The notes below the pieces were generated by a model. It was not told where the DNA came from, did no database searches, and was given only the letters and a program-made list of their open reading frames with translations. Shown in pieces: positions 45,151 through 53,570 of a stretch of DNA of 64,000 bases. Made by a program: the position numbers and the translations under genes. Where the stretch lies: assembly GCF_007828955.1 (NCBI RefSeq), contig NZ_VIVR01000001.1, positions 5,146,001-5,210,000 on the forward strand, in the 5' to 3' direction. Position 1 is the first letter of the stretch. Each line of letters begins with the position of its first letter. Origin of the DNA: Kitasatospora atroaurantiaca. Lineage in GTDB: Bacteria; Actinomycetota; Actinomycetes; Streptomycetales; Streptomycetaceae.

Positions 45151-48100
45151 TCAACGCTCCTGGTGATCTGGGCCGAACTCGCCGTTGCCCCCGTTGACCC
45201 CGTTACCCCCGTTGCCACGCGCGCCGCCGAAGCCGTCGAAACGCTGCTGCGGCTGCCCCTGCCGGCCGGTCTGCGAAGCGTCCACGCCCGCCTGACGTCC
45301 CTGCTGGATACCGCGGCGCAGGTTGGTCAGCCGGCCGCGCACCTCCTCGGGAGCCCGGGAGACCTGAGGACCGGTCAGCGGCGCCGCCTCGGCGGTACCG
45401 GAGACCAGGTTGGCCTGAGGCGTACGCCGGGGAAGACCGGACATCGTCACTCCGCTGGTCGAGGGCTCGCGAACCTGCTCGGCCCGCCGCCAGCGCTCGT
45501 CGTTGGCCGACGGGCGCCACGGGGCGTCGGCCGGTCCGTTCGGACGCTGGCGCTCCTGCTGCGGGCGCTGCTGAGATGCCTGCCGACTGTCGGCCCCGGG
45601 CGCCGTGGTGCCGGGGCGCTGCGGCTGGTACGGACGGGTACGGGCATCGCCCTCACCCGGCCGGCCCTGCGGGGCCTGCTGACCCTGCTGGGCGTCGTTG
45701 CGGTACCACTGGGCGTCCTCGCCGCCCGGGCCGGTCGGCAGAGCCATCGGCTGCTGACGCTCGGCCGGACGCTGCTGGGTCGCCTGCTGCTGCGGGTATG
45801 CCTGCTGCGGCGGCTGGGCCGCCGGGTTGGGCACGCTCGGAAGCACGGGCTCCACCAGGCCGAGGCCCAGCGGGTCACGCGGGTCGATCTCGCTGGCCTC
45901 GAAGCGGGGCCGGGCGAACTGCACGGTGCTCTCGACCGGAGCGGCCTCGAGCGGAGCCGGGGCCTGCTGCGGGGCCTCGGGCGCCTGCGGACGACCCTGG
46001 GCGTACTGCTGACGCTGCGGCGGCCCGTCCTGCGGACGCCGGCCCGGCTGACCCTGGCCCTGCTGGCCCTGGCCCGGCTGACCGCCGGTGGGCTGGCCGG
46101 CCCAGCCGTGCTGCGGGCGCTCGGCGAACCGGTCGCCGCCGCCCTCGGGCAGCTCGCCACCGGGACGCGGACGCTCCTGCGCCGGGCGACGACCGCCGGC
46201 CGGCAGCCCCTGCTCCTGCTGACCGCGGCGCGGCAGACCGCCACCGGGGCCGAGCGGGGCACCCGGACCACCCGGAGCGCCGGAGGCGCCGGGCGTACGC
46301 CGCGGGGGCTGGCCGGGCGGGGTCTCACGGAGCGCCTGGCCGACCTCGCGGGTCGGCAGCGAGCCGGTCGGGGCACCGGCCGGAGCCGGGGCGCCGGGAC
46401 GGCCGCCCTGCGGGGCACCGCCCTGAGGACTCTGCGGGAGCTGCGGACGGCCGGTCGGCGCACCCGCCCCACCCTGGCCGAGCGCGGCCGCGCTGCGGCC
46501 CGCCAGTGCGTCGGCCGCACTCGGGCGGCCCTGCTGGCGCGGCGTCGGACCGACCCCGCGCTGCGGCTTGCCCGGCGCGGAGCCGGGACGGGCGTTGCTG
46601 CGGCGGTCGGCCGAGTTGGTGACGTCGACCGGGAGCATGACGAGCGCGGTGGTGCCGCCCGAGTCGCTCGGGCGGAGCTGGATCCGGATGCCGTGTCGCA
46701 GGGACAGGCGGCCGACCACGAAGAGGCCCATGCGGCGGGAGACGGAGACGTCCACGACCGGCGGGTTGGCCAGGCGCTCGTTGATGTCCGCGAGGTCGTC
46801 GGGGGAGAGCCCGATGCCGGTGTCGTGGATCTCGACCAGCACGCGGCCGTCCGGCAGCGCGTGGCCGGTGACCCGGACGCGGGTCTGCGGGCTGGAGAAC
46901 GAGGTGGCGTTCTCGAGCAGCTCGGCGAGCAGGTGGACGAGGTCGTTGACGACGCGGCCGGCGACCTCGGCCGACGGCACGGCGGCCAGCTCGATGCGTT
47001 CGTACTGCTCCACCTCAGAGGCGGCGGCACGGAGCACGTCGACCAGCGGGACGGGACGGGTCCAACGGCGGCCCGGGTCCTCGCCCGCGAGGACGAGGAG
47101 GTTTTCGCCGTTACGGCGCATACGGGTCGCGAGGTGGTCCAGCTTGAAGAGGCTGGCCAGCTGGTCCGGGTCCGCCTCGCGGCTCTCCAGCTCGGAGATC
47201 AGCGACAGCTGGCGCTGGATGAGGCCCTGGCTGCGGCGCGAGAGGTTGGTGAACATCGAGTTGATGTTGCCTCGCAGCAGCGCCTGCTCGGCGGCGAGGC
47301 GGACGGCCTCGCGGTGCACCATGTCGAAGGCGTGGGCCACATGGCCGATCTCGTCCGCCGAGTCGACACCGACCGGCGCGACGGTGACGTCGACCTCGTG
47401 CGGGTCGCTCTCGGAGAGCGTCTTGACCAGCTCGGGCAGCCGCCGCTCGGCGACGTCCTCGGCGGCGGTCTGCAGACGGGTCAGCGAGCGCACCATCGAG
47501 CGGGCCACCAGGGCGGCGCCGGCGATGGCGACGATGAGGACGAGGGCGATCAGCGCGCCGTTGACCAGGGCCTGGGTGTCGGCGTCGGACTGCAGCTGGC
47601 CGGCCTTGCCGTCGAGGACTTCGAGCAGGCTGTTCTCGATCTTCTGCTCGGCAGTGATCTTCGAGGTGGCGCTGTCGTACCAGTCCTTGTAGCTGCGGTT
47701 CTCGGCCTGCTTGATGCCGTTCGGGTTGAGGACGGCCTTGGTGTAGCGGTCCGCGTCCGCGATCACCTGGTTGAAGCTGAGGTTGGAGCGGAGCGCCTTG
47801 GCCTCGTTGTCGCCGTAGATGGCGGTGAAGTTGGTGAGCGCGTTGTCCTCGGAGGTCTGCAGCCGGATGCCGAAGGTCTCGTCGGAGGCGCTGAGGTCGG
47901 GGCCGTCGGGACGGGCCAGAGCGGCGCTGATCAGCGCGCGCTGCATCGAGGTGTTCTCCTTGGCCAGCGAGAACTGGTGCAGGGCGCGGGTGACCTTGAC
48001 CAGCTCGGTGCTGTTCGAGGCGATCGCGATGTCCTGGGTGATGCCCAGCAGGTCCTTGATGATCACGTCGTAGTTCGTGATCGTGGCCTGGATGTTGTTG

Positions 48101-48744
48101 ACGTTGGTGTAGGCGTTGCTGCGGGCCTCGGAGAGCTGGTTGAGGTCCTTGCGGACCTGCAGCAGCAGGGCCTTGCCACCGGCCAGGTCGAGCTCGTCGA
48201 AGTTGTCGGCGCTGGCCGCGAAGGCCTTGCTCAGGTCGTCGGTGACCTTGCGGGAGTTGACCACCTCGTCGTCCTGCTTGGCGCCGCCCGCGGTCAGCGG
48301 ACCGGCGCTGATGTCGCGCTCGGTCTGCAGGGCGTTGGCCAGGGCCGTGGCCTTCTTGGCCAGATCCGCGAGGTCGGTCATCTGGGCCAGCTGCTTGGAG
48401 TTCTGCAGCGAGGACTCCACGCGCAGGCCACCGAGGACCAGGGCGACGACCACGGGGAGCAGCAGCAGCGCGATCAGGCGGGTACGGATGCGCCAGTTGC
48501 GCATCGCGAACCGGCTCAGACCGGTGGCCCGGCGGCGGTTCAGCGTTCCGCGCAGGCGTGAGCGGCCGCTGCGCTTCTCGGCCTGCTCAGCGCCTTCGGC
48601 ACTTCTCTGGTCGGGCTCGGCGCTGCCGCCGACTGCGTGTTCGCCGGGGCCCGTGATCGGCGCTGCCTGGTGGGGGCCTGCCACGGGCTCACGCGACTCC
48701 GGGTCACCCGCGGCGCCGCTGCCCCTCTTGAAACGTCCCTGCAC
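45151..48744 (-). CDS. cvnA: Nitrate-sensor-like histidine kinase (CvnA)
   Basis: A protein of about 1197 residues. Order: a 75-residue cytoplasmic head, membrane helix (TRLIALLLLPVVVALVLGGL), extracytoplasmic nitrate/nitrite-sensing (NIT) domain, second membrane helix (GALIALVLIVAIAGAALVA), HAMP, a histidine-kinase-like ATPase with N-box LLENATSF and G1 HDTGIGLSPDD, then a ~400-residue Pro/Gln/Gly-rich tail. It lacks a clear H-box, as usual for CvnA. I chose GTG 48744 (MQGRFKRG) with GAGG upstream; the frame is open 34 codons further. Heads the cvn operon. Confidence 0.9.
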   Translation of the reverse strand: MQGRFKRGSGAAGDPESREPVAGPHQAAPITGPGEHAVGGSAEPDQRSAEGAEQAEKRSGRSRLRGTLNRRRATGLSRFAMRNWRIRTRLIALLLLPVVVALVLGGLRVESSLQNSKQLAQMTDLADLAKKATALANALQTERDISAGPLTAGGAKQDDEVVNSRKVTDDLSKAFAASADNFDELDLAGGKALLLQVRKDLNQLSEARSNAYTNVNNIQATITNYDVIIKDLLGITQDIAIASNSTELVKVTRALHQFSLAKENTSMQRALISAALARPDGPDLSASDETFGIRLQTSEDNALTNFTAIYGDNEAKALRSNLSFNQVIADADRYTKAVLNPNGIKQAENRSYKDWYDSATSKITAEQKIENSLLEVLDGKAGQLQSDADTQALVNGALIALVLIVAIAGAALVARSMVRSLTRLQTAAEDVAERRLPELVKTLSESDPHEVDVTVAPVGVDSADEIGHVAHAFDMVHREAVRLAAEQALLRGNINSMFTNLSRRSQGLIQRQLSLISELESREADPDQLASLFKLDHLATRMRRNGENLLVLAGEDPGRRWTRPVPLVDVLRAAASEVEQYERIELAAVPSAEVAGRVVNDLVHLLAELLENATSFSSPQTRVRVTGHALPDGRVLVEIHDTGIGLSPDDLADINERLANPPVVDVSVSRRMGLFVVGRLSLRHGIRIQLRPSDSGGTTALVMLPVDVTNSADRRSNARPGSAPGKPQRGVGPTPRQQGRPSAADALAGRSAAALGQGGAGAPTGRPQLPQSPQGGAPQGGRPGAPAPAGAPTGSLPTREVGQALRETPPGQPPRRTPGASGAPGGPGAPLGPGGGLPRRGQQEQGLPAGGRRPAQERPRPGGELPEGGGDRFAERPQHGWAGQPTGGQPGQGQQGQGQPGRRPQDGPPQRQQYAQGRPQAPEAPQQAPAPLEAAPVESTVQFARPRFEASEIDPRDPLGLGLVEPVLPSVPNPAAQPPQQAYPQQQATQQRPAERQQPMALPTGPGGEDAQWYRNDAQQGQQAPQGRPGEGDARTRPYQPQRPGTTAPGADSRQASQQRPQQERQRPNGPADAPWRPSANDERWRRAEQVREPSTSGVTMSGLPRRTPQANLVSGTAEAAPLTGPQVSRAPEEVRGRLTNLRRGIQQGRQAGVDASQTGRQGQPQQRFDGFGGARGNGGNGVNGGNGEFGPDHQER

Positions 48745-48996
48745 TGGCGTCGCAACCTCTGGACCGGGCGCCCCTCTCCACTGACGCGGAGGGGACGGTG
48801 TCGAGTTTTTCCGTCGCATTCCAGCACAGCCTGAGAAGTCCAACAAGGGGCGTTACCAGTAGGTGTCCTGAGCTACCCAGAGCTCGCGGCGCCTCACGGA
48901 CTGTGCGGTAACCCCGCCGGAATACGGCCCTTTTCGGACACCTGCCGGATACATGCCAAGTGGACCACAGATCAACAAGAGTCGCAGACCTTCCCG

Positions 48997-49065
48997 AATG
49001 TCCGAGATACGGCAATTGTCGGGAAGATCTGACGGGCGGAAATGTCCGGCATGCCGCAATTGATC
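48997..49065. repeat. Two direct copies of a 20-bp AT-rich motif, 44 bp apart
   Basis: AATGTCCGAGATACGGCAAT at 48997 and AATGTCCGGCATGCCGCAAT at 49041, each followed by TG. The 44-bp period is about four helical turns, which fits two regulator sites on the same face of the DNA. Confidence 0.6.
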
Positions 49066-49072
49066 GTCAATT

Positions 49073-49088
49073 TGTGAGCAAAATCACA
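49073..49088. promoter_or_regulatory. Perfect Crp-type site TGTGA-N6-TCACA
   Basis: TGTGAGCAAAATCACA matches the classical CRP half-sites perfectly. Streptomyces Crp recognises a similar GTG-N6-GNCAC motif. It overlaps a possible -35 (TTGTGA 49072) 19 bp before TATAGC, so binding could repress the small gene or act on cvnA. Confidence 0.6.
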
Positions 49089-49183
49089 GCGGAATGTATA
49101 GCCTTGGTCACGGCCGCTGTGGAAAGAGATCCTTACCCTGGCTTACCGGGCAGGGCTCCATCACCATGCCCAGAAACAGTGCT

Positions 49184-49203
49184 GCCGACTCCTGCGAGTC
49201 GGC
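49184..49203 (+). promoter_or_regulatory. Perfect 8-bp hairpin just before the ribosome site of the 49225 gene
   Basis: GCCGACTC-CTGC-GAGTCGGC lies 21 nt before the start codon, in the presumed leader. It may influence translation or stability. Confidence 0.45.
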
Positions 49204-49224
49204 CCAACCTCAAGGTGTGACGCA

Positions 49225-49449
49225 ATGTCCCAGCCGGCGAAGAAGGCCACCCAGTCGACGCTCACCGCCCGACCCACGGCGAACCCGCGTCGCACGACCC
49301 TGGCCTCCATCGAGGACTTCAGCCAGCTGCCGGGCGCGAGCGCACCGCAGAAGCCGGTCGAGTACGCCACCGAGCTGCCCGGCAGCACCGCCAACCCGCG
49401 GCGCACGATCCTGATGGTCGCCCCGGCCCCGCGCACGCCGCAGGACTGA
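49225..49449 (+). CDS. Small protein with duplicated TANPRRT motif, unknown function
   Basis: A 74-residue protein from ATG 49225 (AAGGTG upstream). The heptad TANPRRT occurs at residues 18-24 and again at 55-61, and LPGAS/LPGST also recurs, so the protein contains an internal duplication. It has no membrane segment or signal, no cysteine, and a basic N-terminus (PAKKATQSTLTARP). I do not recognise a family. It has an elaborate upstream region and a strong intrinsic terminator, so it is a real, regulated transcription unit. A peptide precursor or a small binding protein are both possible. Confidence 0.75.
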   Translation: MSQPAKKATQSTLTARPTANPRRTTLASIEDFSQLPGASAPQKPVEYATELPGSTANPRRTILMVAPAPRTPQD

Positions 49450-49461
49450 CCCGGACCTTCG

Positions 49462-49505
49462 CAGCAGCGCCGGACCGCAAGCGCGGTCCGGCGCTGCTGT
49501 TTTTT
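49462..49505 (+). terminator. Strong intrinsic terminator after the small protein gene
   Basis: A perfect 17-bp stem (CAGCAGCGCCGGACCGC and complement) with loop AAGC and TTTTTT, 12 nt past the stop. Confidence 0.93.
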
Positions 49506-49578
49506 GGCCGCCTCCGGGGGCTCTGACCCGGCGCCGACGCTCCTCGCTCCGGCACTCCCTACCTTCGTCGGTCTCCCT

Positions 49579-49608
49579 CCTTGCCCGGCATCGGGCAGGA
49601 GGGGCCCA
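49579..49608 (+). repeat. Dispersed repeat C, copy 2
   Basis: CCTTGCCCGGCATCGGGCAG followed by GAGGGGCCCA; the partner is at 19913-19942. It lies in the 244-bp gene-free gap (49506-49749) upstream of the FAH-family gene; apart from this element I see nothing supportable there. Confidence 0.65.
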
Positions 49609-49749
49609 CGTCGCTCGTCGCTTTCGGCACCGGCGCCCCTGCGGCTCTGGTTTTATCGGGCGGGCCGGGGACGGCCCACGCGATAGATTGGGAGCGTTCG
49701 AGCAGGGCCCGGCAAGGCCGGAGCCCGACTGACCGAGAGGCTCCCAACC

Positions 49750-50550
49750 GTGCGCATTGCCAGGTTCTCCGTCCGGGAAGGGAGTCCTGCCGCAGGCAGC
49801 GTCTCCTTCGGCGTGGTCGAGGGCGACCCCTCCCAGCCCGAGTCTCTGGTCGTCCACGCCCTGGCCGGGCACCCGATCGTCTCGATGCAGCTGACCGGCG
49901 AGAGCTACCGGCTGCAGGACATCCGGCTGCTGGCCCCGATCCTGCCGAACAAGATCGTCGCAGTTGGCCGGAACTACGCGGCGCACGCAGCCGAGCTCGG
50001 CAACGAGGTCCCCGACGTCCCGCTGACCTTCTTCAAGCCCTCCACCGCGGTCATCGGCCCGACCGAGGCCATCGCCTACCCGCCCTTCTCCTCGGACGTC
50101 CAGCACGAGGCGGAGCTGGCCGTGGTGATCGGCCGGATGGGCCGCGAGGTCCCGCTGGAGCGGGTGGAGGAGATCATCTTCGGCTACACCTGCGCCAACG
50201 ACGTGACCGCCCGCGACGTGCAGCAGCGTGAGGGCCAGTGGGCCCGTGCCAAGGGCTTCGACACCTCCTGCCCCCTCGGCCCGTGGGTCGAGACGGAGCT
50301 CGACCCGAGCGATCTGGCGATCACCTGCACCGTCAACGGCGAGCTCAAGCAGACCGGCCGGACCTCCCTGATGGTCCGTTCGATCGCGGAGCTGATCGTG
50401 CACATCTCCGAAGCGATGACCCTGCTCCCGGGCGACGTCATCCTCACCGGCACCCCCGCGGGTGTCGGCCCCCTCAACGTCGGCGACGAGGTCGCCGTCT
50501 CCATCGAAGGCATCGGCACTCTCACCAACAGGGTGATCAAGCGTGGCTAA
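49750..50550 (+). CDS. Fumarylacetoacetate hydrolase-family protein
   Basis: A 266-residue FAH-fold hydrolase/decarboxylase. Metal ligands are in the QHEAELAVVIGR glutamates and GYTCANDVTARDVQ; also TGTPAGVGPL near the end. Family members include acylpyruvases, oxaloacetate decarboxylases and 2-hydroxyhepta-2,4-diene-1,7-dioate isomerases; the exact substrate is not clear. GTG start. It overlaps gltX by 8 nt, so the two are translated from one mRNA. Confidence 0.9.
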   Translation: MRIARFSVREGSPAAGSVSFGVVEGDPSQPESLVVHALAGHPIVSMQLTGESYRLQDIRLLAPILPNKIVAVGRNYAAHAAELGNEVPDVPLTFFKPSTAVIGPTEAIAYPPFSSDVQHEAELAVVIGRMGREVPLERVEEIIFGYTCANDVTARDVQQREGQWARAKGFDTSCPLGPWVETELDPSDLAITCTVNGELKQTGRTSLMVRSIAELIVHISEAMTLLPGDVILTGTPAGVGPLNVGDEVAVSIEGIGTLTNRVIKRG

Positions 50551-52042
50551 CACTGACCCGTCCGTGCGGGTTCGCTTCTGTCCCTCCCCGACCGGGAACC
50601 CGCATGTCGGCCTGGTCCGCACCGCCCTCTTCAACTGGGCCTTCGCCCGCCACCACGGCGGCACGCTGGTCTTCCGGATCGAGGACACCGACGCGGCCCG
50701 CGACTCCGAGGACTCGTACAACCAGCTGCTGGACGCCATGCGCTGGCTCGGCTTCGACTGGGACGAGGGCCCGGAGGTCGGCGGTCCGCACGAGCCGTAC
50801 CGCCAGTCGCAGCGGATGGACATCTACGCGGACGTCGCCCGGAAGTTGCACGAGGGCGGGTTCGCGTACCACTGCTACTGCAACACCGAGGAGCTGGACG
50901 CCCGCCGCGAGGCTGCCCGCGCCGCAGGCAAGCCCTCCGGCTACGACGGGCACTGCCGCGAGCTGACGGCGGACCAGATCGAGGTGTACCGGCTGGACGG
51001 CCGGCAGCCGATCCTGCGCTTCCGGATGCCCGAGCAGACCATCGTCTTCGACGACCTGGTCCGCGGGAAGCTCAGCTTCGAGCCGGAGAACGTGCCGGAC
51101 TACGGCATCGTCCGGGCCAACGGCGCGCCGCTGTACACCCTGGTCAACCCCGTGGACGACGCCCTGATGGGCATCACCCACGTGCTGCGCGGCGAGGACC
51201 TGCTCTCGTCCACGCCGCGTCAGATCGCCCTGTACGCCGCGCTGGCCCGGATCGGTGTCGGCAACGGCACCACCCCGCGCTTCGGCCACCTGCCGTACGT
51301 GATGGGCGAGGGCAACAAGAAGCTCTCCAAGCGCGACCCGCAGGCCTCGCTCAACCTCTACCGCGAGCGCGGCTTCCTGCCCGAGGGCCTGCTCAACTAC
51401 CTCTCGCTGCTGGGCTGGTCGCTCGCCGAGGACCGCGATCTCTTCTCGATGGACGAGCTGGTCGCCAACTTCGACATCTCCAAGGTGAACGCCAACCCGG
51501 CGCGCTTCGACCTGAAGAAGTGCGAGGCGATCAACGCCCACCACCTGCGTGAGCTCGCCCCGGACGACTTCGTCCGCCGCCTGGTGCCGTACCTGCAGGC
51601 CCCCGGCCTGCTGCCGGCGGAGCCGACGGCCGAGCAGCTCGACCTGCTCGCCAAGGTGGCGCCGCTCACCCAGGAGCGGATGGTCGTGCTGAGCGAGATC
51701 GTCAACATGGCGGGCTTCCTCTTCGTCGCCCCGGCCGACTTCACGGTCGACCCCGAGGACGCGGCCAAGGTGCTCACGGCAGACGCCCGTCCGGTGCTGG
51801 AGGCCAGCATCAAGGCGCTGGAGGAGCTGGCGGACTTCACTCCCGAGCCGATCCAGGCCGCGCTGCGCGAGGCCCTGGTGGACGGGCTGGGCATCAAGCC
51901 CAAGTTCGCCTTCACCCCGCTGCGGGTGGCCGTCACCGGCCGCCGGGTCTCCCCGCCGCTGTTCGAGTCGATGGAGCTGCTCGGCCGCGCCGAGACGCTG
52001 CGCCGCCTGACGGCCGCTCTGGAGCTCGTCCCGGCCTCCTGA
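50543..52042 (+). CDS. gltX: Glutamate--tRNA ligase
   Basis: A 499-residue class I synthetase. HIGH-type motif is PHVGL in PSPTGNPHVGLVRTALFN, and KMSKS-type is KKLSKRD. In bacteria without GlnRS it is non-discriminating and also loads Glu on tRNA(Gln), which GatCAB (same window) then amidates. It starts at GTG inside the end of the FAH gene and lies about 200 bp upstream of its own substrates, three tRNA-Glu and two tRNA-Gln genes. Confidence 0.97.
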   Translation: MANTDPSVRVRFCPSPTGNPHVGLVRTALFNWAFARHHGGTLVFRIEDTDAARDSEDSYNQLLDAMRWLGFDWDEGPEVGGPHEPYRQSQRMDIYADVARKLHEGGFAYHCYCNTEELDARREAARAAGKPSGYDGHCRELTADQIEVYRLDGRQPILRFRMPEQTIVFDDLVRGKLSFEPENVPDYGIVRANGAPLYTLVNPVDDALMGITHVLRGEDLLSSTPRQIALYAALARIGVGNGTTPRFGHLPYVMGEGNKKLSKRDPQASLNLYRERGFLPEGLLNYLSLLGWSLAEDRDLFSMDELVANFDISKVNANPARFDLKKCEAINAHHLRELAPDDFVRRLVPYLQAPGLLPAEPTAEQLDLLAKVAPLTQERMVVLSEIVNMAGFLFVAPADFTVDPEDAAKVLTADARPVLEASIKALEELADFTPEPIQAALREALVDGLGIKPKFAFTPLRVAVTGRRVSPPLFESMELLGRAETLRRLTAALELVPAS

Positions 52043-52246
52043 TCGCCCGGGGCCCCGGGCGGCTGCTGACCAGCGTCGCAGCCGCCCGGGAGCCTGCCTG
52101 CGGTTATCGATTTTGGAGCGGGGCCGGGCGTCGGGTAATGTTCTTTCTGCGCCGCCCGGGAGGGAACGGCGAGGGACCAGAAACCTCGTCACGATCAACC
52201 AGCAGGCGCAGCACCGAGCAAGACCCCGCAGGGGGTTGAACTCTGG

Positions 52247-52318
52247 TGGGGTATGGTGTAATTGGCAGCACGAGTGATTCTGGTTCATTTAGTCTAGGTT
52301 CGAGTCCTGGTACCCCAG
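52247..52318 (+). tRNA. tRNA-Gln (CTG), copy 1
   Basis: A 72-nt cloverleaf: acceptor TGGGGTA / TACCCCA, anticodon arm AGTGA-TTCTGGT-TCATT with anticodon CTG, T-arm GGTTCGAGTCC. CCA not encoded. Confidence 0.95.
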
Positions 52319-52337
52319 CGCAGTAACTGAAGTACAA

Positions 52338-52410
52338 GCCCCCGTTGTGTAGCGGCCTAGCACGCTGCCCTCTCACGGCAGTAGCGCCGGTTCGAATCCG
52401 GTCGGGGGTA
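52338..52410 (+). tRNA. tRNA-Glu (CTC), copy 1
   Basis: A 73-nt cloverleaf: acceptor GCCCCCG / CGGGGGT, anticodon arm CTGCC-CTCTCAC-GGCAG with anticodon CTC, T-arm CCGGTTCGAATCCGG. CCA not encoded. Confidence 0.95.
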
Positions 52411-52434
52411 CGCAAGACAATTGCATAGGAACAA

Positions 52435-52507
52435 GCCCCCGTTGTGTAGCGGCCTAGCACGCTGCCCTCTCACGGCAGTAGCGCCGGTTCGAATCCGGTC
52501 GGGGGTA
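52435..52507 (+). tRNA. tRNA-Glu (CTC), copy 2
   Basis: Identical in sequence to the copy at 52338; 24-nt spacer. Confidence 0.95.
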
Positions 52508-52526
52508 CGCAGCACCTGAAGTACAT

Positions 52527-52599
52527 GCCCCCGTTGTGTAGCGGCCTAGCACGCTGCCCTCTCACGGCAGTAGCGCCGGTTCGAATCCGGTCGGGGGTA
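52527..52599 (+). tRNA. tRNA-Glu (CTC), copy 3
   Basis: Identical to the two preceding copies; 19-nt spacer. Followed by CCA in the DNA, perhaps by chance. Confidence 0.95.
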
Positions 52600-52650
52600 C
52601 CAAGGCGGTAAGGCCGGTGGGGTGGAATCCTCGTCGGCCAGCTGCTTTGT

Positions 52651-52722
52651 TGGGGTATGGTGTAATTGGCAGCACGAGTGATTCTGGTTCATTTAGTCTA
52701 GGTTCGAGTCCTGGTACCCCAG
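52651..52722 (+). tRNA. tRNA-Gln (CTG), copy 2
   Basis: Identical in sequence to the tRNA-Gln at 52247. The cluster order is Gln-Glu-Glu-Glu-Gln. Confidence 0.95.
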
Positions 52723-52750
52723 CCAGCTGTGACATTCCAAAAGCGTTCGA

Positions 52751-52775
52751 AGCCCCGGATATCCGGGGCTTTTTT
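52751..52775 (+). terminator. Terminator after the tRNA cluster
   Basis: The palindrome AGCCCCGGATATCCGGGGCT followed by TTTTT, 28 nt after the last tRNA. Confidence 0.92.
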
Positions 52776-52794
52776 GTGTGCCCGGAGATATGGG

Positions 52795-52831
52795 AAAGGG
52801 CCCGCTCCGGATTTTCCGGAGCGGGCCCTTT
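52795..52831. terminator. Bidirectional terminator between tRNAs and ndgR
   Basis: A 17-bp perfect stem (AAAGGGCCCGCTCCGGA and complement) with loop TTT and T-runs on either strand. It backs up the tRNA terminator and ends ndgR, whose stop is 12 nt away. Confidence 0.88.
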
Positions 52832-52842
52832 TTCGGTTCGGA

Positions 52843-53556
52843 TCAGCCGCGGCGCAGGGCCTCGGTCAGGCGGTTGGCGGCCTCGATGATGGCCTGGGCG
52901 TGCAGGCGGCCCGGGTGGCGGGTCAGACGCTCGATCGGGCCGGAGACCGAGACGGCGGCCACCACGCGGTTGGAGGGGCCCCGTACGGGCGCGGAGACGG
53001 ACGCCACGCCCGGCTCCCGCTCGCCGATCGACTGGGCCCAGCCGCGCCGCCGGACGCCGCTCAGCGCGGTCGCGGTGAACCGGGCGCCCTGAAGGCCGCG
53101 GTGGAGGCGCTCGGGCTCCTCCCAGGCCAGCAGGACCTGGGCGGCGGAGCCGGCCTTCATCGGCAGGGTGCTGCCGACCGGGACGGTGTCCCGCAGGCCG
53201 GAGAGCCGCTCGGCGGCGGCGACGCAGATACGCATCTCGCCTTGGCGGCGGTAGAGCTGGGCGCTCTCCCCGGTGACGTCCCGCAGGTGGGTCAGGACCG
53301 GGCCCGCGGTGGCGAGCAGCCGGTCCTCGCCCGCCGCGGCGGAGAGTTCGGCAAGTCGGGGGCCGAGGATGAACCGGCCCTGCATGTCCCTGGTGACCAG
53401 GCGGTGATGTTCGAGTGCGACGGCGAGTCGGTGGGCGGTGGGCCGCGCCAAGCCGGTGGCGGCGACCAGCCCCGCCAACGTGGCGGGGCCCGACTCCAGT
53501 GCGCTCAGCACCAGAGCGGCCTTGTCGAGAACGCCGACGCCGCTAGAGTTGTCCAT
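52843..53556 (-). CDS. ndgR: IclR-family regulator of leucine genes, NdgR/AreB-type
   Basis: A 237-residue IclR regulator: winged HTH (about 5-60: VLDKAALVLSALESGPATLA, TGLARPTAHRLAVAL) and effector-binding domain. Diverges from leuC across 232 bp, the invariant position of NdgR in Streptomyces and AreB in S. clavuligerus, which regulate leuCD, amino acid metabolism and antibiotic production. ATG 53556 is preferred; the frame extends 65 codons upstream but through the shared promoter. Ends at a bidirectional terminator. Confidence 0.92.
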   Translation of the reverse strand: MDNSSGVGVLDKAALVLSALESGPATLAGLVAATGLARPTAHRLAVALEHHRLVTRDMQGRFILGPRLAELSAAAGEDRLLATAGPVLTHLRDVTGESAQLYRRQGEMRICVAAAERLSGLRDTVPVGSTLPMKAGSAAQVLLAWEEPERLHRGLQGARFTATALSGVRRRGWAQSIGEREPGVASVSAPVRGPSNRVVAAVSVSGPIERLTRHPGRLHAQAIIEAANRLTEALRRG

Positions 53557-53570
53557 GCCCTGATACTGCA

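Larger units (their letters stand above)
48745..49224. other. Divergent promoter region between cvnA and the small protein gene
   Basis: 480 bp without a gene. It holds a direct repeat (48997/49041), a TGTGA-N6-TCACA site at 49073, a -10-like TATAGC at 49097, and a hairpin at 49184-49203. The composition is clearly AT-richer between 48960 and 49105 than in its surroundings. Confidence 0.6.

Noticed and set aside
45163..48561. A 1132-codon plus-strand frame opposite cvnA
   Set aside because: The product is Arg/Leu/Gly-rich with no domain; it is the complement of the repetitive cvnA tail.
49166..49414. A longer upstream ATG frame overlapping the 74-residue gene
   Set aside because: It is in another frame, passes through the leader hairpin, and encodes an Arg/Ser/Pro-rich sequence without motif.
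52338..52599. Evenly spaced 73-bp identical units, which could suggest a CRISPR array
   Set aside because: Each unit folds as tRNA-Glu(CTC), and the spacers are 19-24 nt and unrelated to protospacer sizes.
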